From Sipunculus nudus (lineage: Eukaryota > Annelida > Sipuncula > Golfingiida > Sipunculidae): 64,000 bases of DNA. The stretch spans positions 55,695,870-55,759,869 of the forward strand of contig CM049307.1 in assembly GCA_026874595.1 (NCBI GenBank), read 5' to 3'. Within the stretch, counting starts at the first letter, position 1. The number at the start of each line of letters is the position of its first letter. Shown piece after piece: positions 24,452-35,800 of this stretch. A model generated the notes under the pieces. It saw nothing but the letters and a program-made list of their open reading frames with translations, was not told the DNA's origin and searched no databases. A program made the translations under genes and the position numbers.

Positions 24452-24610
24452 GGGGTATAATCCAGCCAAGAGGGGTATAAAATAGACTGGGCTAGATTAT
24501 ACCCCGGGGTATAAAATAGCCTAGCCCGTTTTATACCCGGGGTATATTTTGGCCTAGGCCAGTTTATACCCGGGTATAGAATAAGGGGGGGGTTATTCTG
24601 GCCTATTACA
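24452..24610. repeat. right terminal inverted repeat of the Ginger1-type element
   Basis: Read inward it repeats the left end's block order with an added block containing TATACCCCGGGGTATA; about 160 bp. Confidence 0.85.
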
Positions 24611-24614
24611 CCGG

Positions 24615-27056
24615 GAATATATGTTGGTTCAGAACCTTTTTTTCGGTATTCACACTAGTAGCAGTGGTAGCCGCCGACGCAACAGATTTCAGGTTTTCAC
24701 ATTCCGTTAGTCACTAAAAAAAAGAAGCAATTGAGGAGTCAATTCTTATGGGCTAAAGCAGTGGTAGTAGTAGTAGTCGTGGTGGTGGAGTGGTACATAT
24801 AAATTAAATTTTATCTAATACTTATAAAAGGAATTCGGTTCACGTCTGTTCGCAATGTTCTCTAAAACCGCGTTGTGTACAATACTGTGCCATACATCAT
24901 TTTAATGGTTATTATCCCTGCAGTGACATAGGCGATATGAGAATAAATAATTTTTAATGTATATATAATTTTATGGGGTTTTTCCGTTTTTACTGACCTG
25001 CACGGTGGTTGGACCGCGCACAGCCGAACTTCCTTCGTCAATGACCGGACTGCGTGCAGTGTGGTCACTCAACCTGTAACACTACTATTGTTCATATGAA
25101 TAACGCTTGCTTTCAGTGAGGGATTTGAGGTTCTCACCCACGTGTGTGGTCAATAAAAGAGAAAAAAAAACCGTGTTTCTCTCTTTATCAAATGGAGAGT
25201 TCAACCCAGGTGGATTGACACAAAAACGAATTCAAGGTCCCAATTTCAGGAACAGACGTGGGGTGGGGTGGAGTGGTGCCGGGGGTTTCAGGCCTCATGA
25301 TTTGTCTGGATATGATGAAAAAAAGGTTGCTGCGGCTGAAAAAAGGGATACGGACCCTATGCATGCATGGAGTCCCGTTGGGTCCGCTTCTGCTATACTT
25401 ATACGAGTAATGCATATTTCTGTTTCCTTCTTCAGGAACACAGGAACAGTTTCTTTGCAACGTACATATGATAAATCTTTCATGTGTTCCTCACATTAAC
25501 CTTATCTTTATACGTCCAACGATAGAATCCAGTCAAATATCATCGAAAAAACGTGAATGCCCCCGCATCTCATTCCAGTTCGCAATGTAAACATCACTGA
25601 CCAGGTCTTCAAGGTAAACATACCGGGATATGAATTTCTTGCCACGAGGACAATTAACCCACAAAATTCCCACTGGAAACCTATATATTTTCTGTTAACT
25701 TTTAGAATAAAAATTGAGCCAACAGTCCACATCTCAGTTAATATATCTCCCCAACCCCGGTAACTATCCCGGTATACCGGGTTTATCAGCTAGTGTAGAA
25801 ATATATACATGTTAAGAATACGAGGTAGTATTTGTTAAACATTTGTTTATTTAAAAAATAAAATGTTTCACGGATAGATTTGAAAACATCTGTTATTCGT
25901 TTCACAACAAAATGATTTATGGGCGAAAGAATTCCTGATGGTTTATCTTTTTTTATGAATTTATAAATATGTATATTCCCTTTGGAGCATTATGGTACGA
26001 TATGCCTTTATAATTAAGAAAATATGTGATAGTATTTTATATACATGTTTCACAGTGTTTTATTTCGCTTGAGTGGTAGTGAATGCTAGATTTAAACAAC
26101 GTTATAGTTTTATAACGGAAATAAAGAAACATTTTTTTTTTCAAAATGCATTATATTGAATATGCATGAGCATTGATAACTAATTATAGACCTATCAGGT
26201 AACTTCTATAATGAGACGCATATAGTTAAATTTACCAGTCTTTAATATCGAACAATAATAAAACGGAATTTGTAAACAGGTAAATCTCTGAACTTAAAGC
26301 TTAAAAACATGCACTCGCTTATACAAATGCGTGCATGGAGAATTGAGCAGGCGAGACAAAGAAAAATAAGGTGCAATACCAATTCGGCGCGCGCATTAAA
26401 AAATGTCGTGCATTTTTTAATCCAGATGAGGACCAGGACCTTGGCAATGTCGCTAGTTGGTATATTCTTGCCTTGATTCCTTAAAACATTTCTTAAACAA
26501 ATGGAAATTGACTGTGTGTTGATTTTAAAGATGTGCATCATTTCAATATTTGATGAGAATTTTTGTATTTTTCTGGGCAATCTTGCACAAATCCACATAT
26601 TTTTTTTCTGCGCCTTAACCTAAAATAGAACCATAATTTTTTTGTTCTAAGAGTCCGCGAAACGATTCATATTTTTTTTGTGCGGCCTCAAATGAGTTTG
26701 TAATTTTTATTTGGTACCTGTGTGAGTACGTTACTGCATACAAGTGCGTGAACATTGCAACACAGATTCCTGGCCTGCCGAATGACGCGCTCTTTAAGCG
26801 TTTTTTTTTTCGGGGATGGGATGGGGTGGGGGTGGGGGTGGGGGGGGGTCTATAATAGATCGATCCACTTTTACTCTCTCCTGTACCACAGGCGCTTAAA
26901 TTGCTATTAGTGTAGATGTCGGTTTAATTTGTTACTTTTCAGCTTCATTTCATTATAGCTATTACTTATCTGACATTTACCTAGCGTTTTTCGCACTATA
27001 TGGTCCATCTCTTTATTATTTACTTAATATTTGAGATAGGCAGGCAAGAATTCATC
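24615..27056. other. intergenic stretch without recognised gene
   Basis: AT-rich. It contains a short copy (24699-24760, AGCAATTGAGGAGTCAATTC) of a repeat also found inverted near 63635-63690, a GTA/GTG-rich run at about 24755-24795, and a G-rich run at about 26814-26850. The ORFs here lack domain signal and overlap each other on opposite strands, as expected by chance. Confidence 0.6.
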
Positions 27057-27256
27057 ATTGTTAGACCCGACAGCCATGGCATAGCAACTGAGGACGCACT
27101 TTCTGATTGGTTGATATGTCTACTACTAAACTCCTTGCTACTACTGGAATCTTCAGATGGTGACACCGCTGGCGTAACAATGGTTCAGCCAATCAAGCAT
27201 GTGCTCCAAACGTAGCCTGAAACCGATGTGCCATTGCTGTCGGGTCTGACAACGGG
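27057..27256. mobile_element. small inverted-repeat element (MITE-like)
   Basis: The left end TTAGACCCGACAGCCATGGC is inverted at the right end (TGCCATTGCTGTCGGGTCTG). About 200 bp, noncoding; no clear target duplication. Confidence 0.65.
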
Positions 27257-27531
27257 GGGCTTCTTGCCACAAATAGCAATGTACACAAATAGCAATTCAA
27301 GCGCCTGTGCCTGTACAAATCACACATATACATTATATACGCAGTTTACGCACACGTGTCTTATTCATACGGCGATTTAGTGAAATAATGCGTGATACAC
27401 ATTCCAGGTGTTTAACAATAATTTATATACAAATATCTAAAATTGATTGTGCCATACATTTAATATACATCTGCGATTAATGTACCCAGACTTGCAAATT
27501 CCCAGTCCTGTAAACTGCGTTATATGTTGTA

Positions 27532-27534
<3 letters not shown>

Positions 27535-27573
<39 letters not shown>
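27535..27573. repeat. (TA)n microsatellite
   Basis: Uninterrupted TA dinucleotides. Confidence 0.95.
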
Positions 27574-27575
<2 letters not shown>

Positions 27576-27829
27576 CATTACAAAAAAATTCTGGGTTAAG
27601 AAATAAAGATTCAAACACATATTTATAGGCGTGACTTTATAGAGTTTTTATGCTCATTTCACAACAATATACAACTAGAATACGGGCATTCGACAAGCGA
27701 CAACATGTATCCGCCAAATCACACAGGCATTGATAAAGTAAGGCATTGAATTTTCCTGACATGACATGCCTACAAATTTTTGGCATCAGCGATGCCAGTT
27801 AAACTCCTCATATATATCAATTGTCATCA

Positions 27830-28510
27830 AAAACAGATCTACAGATGGATACACCATGCAAAATTTCAGGCCGAGACATCAAACCACCAATGAGCAATAG
27901 TGCATCAATCTTTTCTATAAAAAGGAACAGCAGGTGGCGCCACCTGTCTGATCCACAACAAAGCTTAGTCTCTCCAACAGACGCCAGGTGCCGCTACCGC
28001 TCTTGCACCAGTACTGGTGCAAGAGCGGTAGCGGCACCTGGCGTCTGTTGGAGAGACTACAACAAAGCTATCAAAGACGGATAAACATGCAAAATGGCAG
28101 GCTGATACATCCATTCAGTCCTGAGATTTGAGCGATTTTTACCCAAAGCAAACGGACAGATGGACGCCGCGAGAAAACAATTGCAGATGGCGCGACCAGT
28201 CTTTAGTACGTAAGAGATGGAGGTATCCAAGATCTATAGACATGCACAATTTTAGCCCAATACATTGAAACAATCACGAAGACTAACAGAAGGCAAATGC
28301 ATGGATGGACGATACGCGAAATGATTGTAGGTGGCGCCACCAGTCTCGAATTCGAAATGGAGTGATCCAAGATCTATGGACATGCGTAATTTCAGCTCAA
28401 TACATTGAACAACTATGTCTAAGCCACTCCTGAGATACGGGCTGTCATCACAAAGACATCCGGATTTACTGTACATAAATGATTGCAGGCGGCGCCTCCT
28501 ATCTTTCTCA
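27830..28510. repeat. degenerate tandem array, unit about 150 bp
   Basis: A palindromic landmark GGTGGCGCCACC or a variant recurs at 27933, 28186, 28330 and 28488. The spacings are 253, 144 and 158; the first becomes 149 once the 104-bp palindrome insertion is removed. Other shared words include GATCCAAGATCTAT and ACATGC(A/G)(A/T)AATTT. No ORF covers the array. Confidence 0.6.
27956..28069. repeat. perfect 94-bp spacerless palindrome flanked by 10-bp direct repeats
   Basis: Arms 27966-28012 and 28013-28059 (47 bp each) are exact reverse complements with no spacer; the centre is CCAGT|ACTGG. The palindrome is bracketed by CAACAAAGCT at 27956-27965 and 28060-28069. Removing 104 bp restores the 150-bp spacing of the surrounding array, so it behaves as an insertion with a target duplication. 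A sequencing or assembly foldback artefact is an alternative. Confidence 0.9.
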
Positions 28511-31500
28511 CGCACAACTACACAGGTGAGCGAATAACTATGCCAGGTTTTGGAAAGGTCGGTCCAAGGGTCTCAGAGGAGTTCTCCAGGAAACGGACGA
28601 GGCGTATACAATCGTTTATGATCACTAACACAAAAATGCCACAAATTCAAGTATTTATTTTGTGGTCAGCATATAGATATAAATATATGAGACCTTGCTA
28701 AGCAGAGCTCAAAAAAAGTATTTTTTTGCACCAACAAAATCCGTGATGAGCTTTTGTGTTCGATGAACATGATGTTGGTGTTCGTATGGTCCTAACATTT
28801 TATTATGCCAAAGCGAAAAATTTACATTTCACGTTATATCACAGTTTATTATAATAAGACGAAACATGTAATTTAGTCCTGAGACATAAGCGTATTACGG
28901 TAAAAAAAAGTGTAGAAGTACAAGGTGTTGGGGGGGGGGGGGGGGGGCAAGTCGCAAGACATCTAGGCATATGAGCCCATACTAGATGATCAAATGGATG
29001 TTTTTAAAAATTGATCTAGAAGGCTGAAGCTGAGGTAAAATTCCTTTCGATAATCTCTATCTCGATGCTATATATACAATAAATGATAAGAAAACAGAAT
29101 TCCAATAATTTTAGTAACGATATTACAAAATAAAAATAGTTTGCTCTTATGCAACAGAAAATGCATGTTCTTGCCGGAAGGCTATCAGTTGATCTCCATT
29201 TTATTATCTGTTTGCTAGAGACGGAATACCACTACAGCACCCGCTTATGTGGCGTGTGTCGGCGCCACGCCCACTCCCCTGGGGGACCAGCATATGGTGA
29301 CATCTGGTAGCCGTCGCCCACATTAATTAACAGCTGCTCTCATTCAATCCCACCGCTTCGATATCAAAGGTCTGAAAAAAGGTTGCCGGCTCAGAAAGAA
29401 TACGGTAGGTTTACTTTAATAATGGCCATACAAAGGTACTTATACATATACAAACTTACAAAGGGATCATATTTTACTGAGAAATGCCCGTCAAACGTGG
29501 TACGGATGATGTTGTCCGTGACTAATGTGATTATGAGCGATAATAGGAGTAAATGGGCCTCACTTTTTGACAGCTGACTGGGATTATGCAACCGGGACCT
29601 GTTGCCTCTGAGGCTGTGGATGAAAAAATTACTATTGCTTAGTTGGATTTATAGTTGGAACATCTTCAGGTCCTGGGTTAAAGTATGAGTACTCATTAAT
29701 TTATCTTTTACTATGGCATCAAGACTGAAATATATGCACTCATTTGTTTTATTAGCTTTGTAAAATGTGCATTTTTTGCATAACTTATGAGTAATGTATG
29801 CTGCAGATAATGGGTTATTGATATGCTTTGCATTCAGTCTGGAAAGGCACTTATATATGGAGACCACGACATGTAATGATACTGCATGCTTTGATTCTTC
29901 TACTGGCTTGCAATCTTTTAAAGGGACATAATCAGGAGCTTAATTATGGCTATTCTTTCACACTATCAGTTCAGTTTTGCTTTATACAAATGTTTCCCAG
30001 CAAAACCATCCCAGCACATGGCATCATTTCCTTGCATGTGGCTGTTTAACACTATGTTAAGGCTCTGCATGTTAGTAAACACATTTTGTTTACCCTAACA
30101 AGGCCGCGTGACCGGAGGTCCCACACGAAGGACAACACGTTAGGTTTCAGCCAGCAGAAACATGTATTACATTTTTTGGGCCAGAGCAGACCGAGCATCT
30201 CCTGATTGACACGTGTTTTGGTTCAGTGATGCACACGGCCCCCTGTGCTGTGTTTAAGCTGACACCTTTCATCATCCCCAGTCCAATGTTTTTAACATTT
30301 ATTTACAGGAAAAAGCAAACGGTTTCAGGGCAATATTTTGGCAGGTACATATTTATTTCAAAGGGAAGAATCTATTTTTCATGTTAACTCAACATGCTAT
30401 ATAGATGATTGGGCCCCTTTAATCTGTGGCTCCAAGTCTGTGTTTATTTTGAAGGGCTCAGATTGGAGATCTTATTACTACCAAATGTTTTATATATACA
30501 CAACTGGAATTATTTTAACTCTACCAACTCATGCAGTCAGTCAGGCTGTCTGTATGTTCATTAATGAGGCACAAATCAAAACTGTTATAGCCACAGACCT
30601 GAAATTTGGCTTGTAATTAGTTAGGCACAAAATCTCTATTAGTACTTGTAAGGTCACTGTGAGGTTGTTCATTAAGAAATTAAGTAAATTACTGTTGTTT
30701 TTCATAAAAAAAATCTATTGTATTTCTTCTTCTCCTGTCATAACCAATGGGGCTTCATTCCTCCAAATCAGTGAACCTAGGTTCTTCTTTATAATGTACA
30801 ATTTCATTCAGATAATTAGGATGGTATTTCAAGATTACCAGAAGTAACACTAGACTGGAACAAAATGTACCTTGTGAAAACAAGGGGAAAGATAAGTGTA
30901 TGCTTATAATTTATGCTTTTGAAATAACAGAGCTCTGCCACTTTTTGTTTAAACTGAGGTGAATACTTTCTATAATTTTCTCACAAATTATTTATAAATT
31001 TTTCATACAGTGTAGAACATGATTCTTTTTATGTAAAACCTTTTGTCTCTGCTTTCATATCATGCACAATTTACAGATTTCAGATTATGTTTTAAAATAT
31101 GTAAGCTCTGTCACTTAACATGACCAGTTCCAAATGAGAATATATTATGATTATATCATACTCAATACTCATACTTGGGCAAGACTGACCTGGAGTCACC
31201 AGAAGTGCTACCTTGGCTTTTATGTGATTGTCATTATTTGCCAAACTGAAGGACATATTTTATAAACCATATAAAATAAAGCATTGTTATGGATAAACAG
31301 TGATTGTAATACTTTGAAATTTTCACCTTTCAGATGGAAAGGCATTTATACAGGTGTGCCTTTCTGCAGAATAAAATTGCCTTTCCGCTGAAGATGCATC
31401 CTATGTTCATATTAAACTTTCTGTCACACTTCGCTAAATGATTCTGCCATATTACATGCCATCCTACATGCACACTTGCACGCAAGAAGAACTGAATGTT

Positions 31501-31950
31501 TTCAGTAATTACACTGTTATATCAAGGAAATATAAGAAAATATATATACACCACATGTGAACTATTTCGTTTCTATTTCATGTTTGTTACTACATATCAG
31601 GTTCTCATGTGGAAAATATCTTGGTGTTCACGTTTCCAACTGATTGGTACAAAATAAACAATGCCTTTCCTCGCACTTGTTTGCCCATCTGAGACAAGCA
31701 GAAAGGCATTATTACGACCCCTGGATTAACTGTTTTATGGACGGTTTACAGTATTACTTTGGTTTAGAATTTTGATCTTCATAAATCTTATTCTTTTATA
31801 TTAAAAAATATATTTGAATTGAAAATCAAGAACTAAAAAATTAACGATTTTTTTTCAGTTGTGTTGTCAGTGTCACACTGTTAGAATAAAATGTTTTGAG
31901 TTTGTTTTGTCTTATATTAATAAAGGCAGAATGAAAATTTTACAAATTAT
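28511..31950. other. upstream region of ANKRD40 without recognised coding exon
   Basis: Contains a poly(G) run at about 28931-28947 and a less AT-rich stretch at about 29215-29410 ending in a donor-like ACG|GTAGGT near 29404. That could be a noncoding first exon for ANKRD40, whose start codon lies just inside an exon with an AG acceptor at 32858. This is weak inference. Paired GGAAAGGCA/TGCCTTTCC words near 31335 and 31663 suggest another small inverted-repeat element. No convincing protein-coding sequence. Confidence 0.45.
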
Positions 31951-31956
31951 ATATCT

Positions 31957-32300
31957 ATTGTCTAGGGGTAGAGATCTATGGTCTAGGAGTATAGTTCTAT
32001 GGTCTAAGGGTAAAGATCTATAGCCTAGAGGTAGAGATTTATGATCTAGGGGTAGAGATCTATGGTCAAGGGGTAGAGATCTATGGTCTAGTTTTACAGA
32101 TCTATGGTCTAGGGGTAGAGATTTATGGTCTAGTTGTACAGATCTATGGTCTAGGGGTAGAGAGCTATGGTCTAGGGGTAGAGATCTATGGTCTAGGGGT
32201 AGAGATTATGGTCTCAGGGTAGAGATCTATGGTCAGGGATCTATGGTCTAGGGGTAGAGATCTATGGTCTAGGGGTAGAGATCTATGGTCTAGGGGTAGA
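31957..32300. repeat. 21-bp minisatellite, about 16 copies
   Basis: The unit begins GGTCTAGGGGTAGAG and ends ATCTAT, with variants (GTTTTACAG, GTTGTACAG, one short unit). The last unit runs directly into a tRNA-like SINE head beginning with the same words. Confidence 0.92.
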
Positions 32301-32580
32301 GCACAGGACTCAAAGGCAGGAGATAGTGAGTTCAAATCTCCAATGAAGCAGTGAGATTTTTCATGCTTGGTCCCTGTAGTTGGCACTCTGTAGGCTAAAT
32401 GGGAAGGTTCTACTCCATAGCCAAGTTCCACTCACAAATGAGTGCCTCTTTCAGGGGTGCCTTGGTGTGTTTCAGCAAGGAGGCAAATTACACACCCACG
32501 GGCCCCAAGTGTGGTTGTCCTGGGACCTGGTTAACAAGATAAAACTGAAAGGAATTATTTGCTACCGCCCTGTCGAGTAG
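32288..32580 (+). repeat. tRNA-like SINE candidate
   Basis: Begins GGTCTAGGGGTAGAGCACAG, then GGACTCAAAGGC (anticodon-arm-like) and GAGTTCAAATCTC (close to a B box, GGTTCRANTCC). These are spaced as in a tRNA-derived pol III promoter. The 220-bp body continues through ATGCTTGGTCCCTG and GGGGTGCCTTGGTGTGTTTC. A functional tRNA is excluded because the arms do not close into a cloverleaf. No end or target duplication is defined. Confidence 0.5.
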
Positions 32581-32866
32581 TCCAAAACTTGGATGGAATT
32601 CTGCAGATGTATATACTTAAGATAGCATTAGAAAATGGCAAAGGATACCTCCAAAAAATATACATGTATTAAAAAAAAAATTTGTTTAACATAAAATTTT
32701 AATTCCATACATAAAATGAGAATCTATTGTACAGGTATATCATCAGACAAACATTTCCCGATAAATGCTCCCAGCTGTTGTTTCTAAACTCCGCCAGTGA
32801 GAATTGTAAAAATGATTGGCATGATGAGGAGAACTCAGTGAATTTAGATTTATTTACAGCTCTTTC

Positions 32867-35800
32867 ATGGACCCCATCATGGAGCTAGAGGAGAAGTTGC
32901 GAGAGGCTGCATCCATCGGCGATGAAGACAGCATAAAAAATCTGGTCCACAAAGGAGTTAATGTCAACTCACAAAACAAAATCAATGGATGGTGAGTGGA
33001 CTTGTAATTCAACTACTCTGGGATGAGAATAACTCTTTGAGTCAATGGTTGTTTAATTTAGCTGACTGTAGGTCATCTGAGCTATTGTTATAATCTATTG
33101 TCCATCTGTCTGTCCTTCCTTCCAACTGTCCATCAGACTGGCATGTTTTGAAACCATTAGATCTACAAATCCAAAATTCTGCATACAGTTACATGTCCTC
33201 AGGTTCTCCATTCAAACCTAAAACTGGGTAACTGCAACTTTGTTCCCTCAAGTGATTGATGAAAAACCTCAATTTTCCATTGAAACTCTGTTGTTACTTT
33301 TCAGGACTACCTAATATCGAAACCACATCTGCTTTTTGTTTGTGCACATGCACCTCAATAACGTTTGGTGGAATATTTCATATTTTGACATCACTTTCAC
33401 TCTTGCTTATAAAAATTGAAATAGCTGCACAATTAGAAAAAAAGTCACAAAGAAATTTCTGATTTTGTGACATTTTCTTGTGACCTTTTCCAACCCATTT
33501 GATTTTCAACATTTATTTGCATGTTTATTAGTAATACAATGCTGTCACTTCCAGTGGCTCACTTTATCTTTCAGAGTGGGGGGGGGGGGGGGAAGGAAGA
33601 CCCAAACACACACACACAAACACAATTATATATATCTTAGCATCTGTATGACATATTTTAAATGTATATACTTAATCACATTTCAGTATATTACAATTAA
33701 GGTTTTAAAAATAAGGTAATTTGTTTCAAACCAGGTTTAGATAAAATTTCATTGGAGGGGGGTGATTTCATTGACCATCTGCCCCCCCCCCCCCCCCCCC
33801 TTGCCAGAAAGTGTAGGGGGGATACTGTGGTCGCTTTTTGTTCGCCAGGGTTTCAAATTCACGATGTTCGCGAAAGTGAATTTATCGCGAAAATAAAACC
33901 TTCGTGAATAAGAGACCCCCTCGTCGAAGGCAATTCAAGGTTGATATTATAAATAATAATTGATCCTATACATGTTATCTTTAACCTAAGATGGTTATCA
34001 TTAATAATCATTATTACATTTTCTGCCAACAATAAACAGTGATTTCTTCTTATGCGACAAAGGGTCCCTGTGCATTTTTTTAAATTTTGTGCACATATTA
34101 CTTTGTATAATTAATTCATAAAATGATCGATATACTCTGTGTAGAATATTGTATGGTAAGATCGTGAAAATTGAACCCTCGCGAAACCGTGAAAAGTTTA
34201 AAATCGCGAAATGTTAACCCTTACGAATATGAAGCCAACCACAGTATATACCCCTATTCACCCCTATATTTATGCCCTTGGTCACTTCTGTGCCTAATGT
34301 ATTTCATCAGGTCTGCTCTCCACTGGGCTGCCAAACGAGGGTACGCCAATATAGCCTACCTGCTGCTACAGAGTGGAGCTGATAAAAACCTACAAAACAA
34401 CAAGGGGGAGACTCCACTGTCTGTGACGTCCGACGAGAAAGTCTTCACCATGTTAGGAGGCCAAGGTGGGTTACATACAGTGATAATGCAGTGGTATAGG
34501 TGTTCAGTATTATTTGTCTATGTAGTTAGTCTGGCAGAATTTATTTATATACAGTTAAACCTGTGTTATGAGACCACTGATGGGACTGGCCAAAAGTGGT
34601 CTTATTTCACAGGTGGTCTTATTTGACAGGCTAGTTATAACCAATGTGAATGCTTCTGGTTCACCCAAGGGTGGTCTTAATAGACTGGTGGTCTTAAAAG
34701 ACAGGAGGTCTTTCAAACAGGTTCCACTGTAACAATATATCAAATGGTGCATGAGGTCAAATATGTTACTAAAAAAATAAGAACAATTTGTATGAACTTG
34801 TACCAGTGATAGAACCTTCTTTGTATACTAGTATATTTGATCTGATCAGTATAGAATTCTTTAAGAGAAGACATTAAGAGTCTGTCAGGGTAATTTTAAG
34901 TAAATGAAATTCAGATGAAATCTCCAGCACCTGCCTTGGTCATAATCAGTTTTTACAATCATTAACAGAGATTACATATACTTCTTGTCACAAAAATGTA
35001 AAAATTAGATGGAAATGTATCAGGTTGCTGAACCTGGACTAGTCAGTAACTTGAACTTTATTCTAGCAGTCAGCCCTTATCGTTGTTGCAGTTGACTCTG
35101 ACCAATTTAAGATAATGATCAGAACCATGGGTACAACAGCCTGGAGCTCCAAACTGTTTTAATCACTTGATTATAGCTGATTTGGAATAAAGAATTACCT
35201 GTTGTAGGAAGCCTGACTTCCATGTCTTCACTCACCTTACCAAAATGTTGGCTGATCACAGCAATTTGTGTTAATTTGGTGATGTTATGATGTTCCCATT
35301 TAGTCTCTTTTATGTGACATATAGTCGTGCCATATATTACTTTGAACAAATGTTCTAGACAGTTTGATAATGACAGGTAATTGTTTAAACATATTACATA
35401 TTCTATATACCATAGAATATATTTGCAGTAATATTGGATAATGGATATTTAAGAATACAGCAGTGTTGCTGACACTTTTTCATCTGCTGCTGAAGGTTCT
35501 TTTTTCACCGTGGTTGCTATTTGGTGTACTGTCTTACATGTGTTTCTCATTGAATTGAAGTGTTTATCTCCAGGGAATATCAATTCTTTGGATGTGCATA
35601 CTACATACATAATCATATATAATCATTTGTGATCATTTGTAAAAAAATGCAGTCAGTATATGTTAAAAAAAGACCAGTTTTCAATATAATGGATTAATCA
35701 GCACAACACTAGAAATTATGACAAGGACTTGTGGTAAACTGTGCTCTGCTTAACTTGACCCACACTCAACTGGAGATACCATAGATGGGCTTTACTGAGA

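Larger units (their letters stand above)
17798..24610. mobile_element. Ginger1-type DNA transposon, decayed, 6813 bp
   Basis: The left end TGTAACAGGCCAGATTAT is matched inverted at the right end (TGTAATAGGCCAGAATAA read inward). The flanks are TCGG (17794-17797) and CCGG (24611-24614), as expected for a mutated CCGG target duplication. Published Ginger1 elements have 40-270 bp inverted repeats, CCGG or CCGT duplications, a Gypsy-like integrase with a GPY/F motif, and a C-terminal OTU or Ulp1 protease. All of these except Ulp1 are seen here, with an OTU domain. The transposase frame is broken several times, so this copy is inactive. A foldback element and a pair of direct repeats sit within its intron. 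Confidence 0.88.

Noticed and set aside
25107-25499. 130-codon plus-strand ORF with overlapping minus-strand ORFs
   Set aside because: No domain, no repeat or splice support; opposite-strand ORFs of similar length argue for chance.
32327-32345. Possible tRNA gene from the B-box-like GAGTTCAAATCTC
   Set aside because: The arms do not form a cloverleaf and the sequence continues into a SINE-like body.
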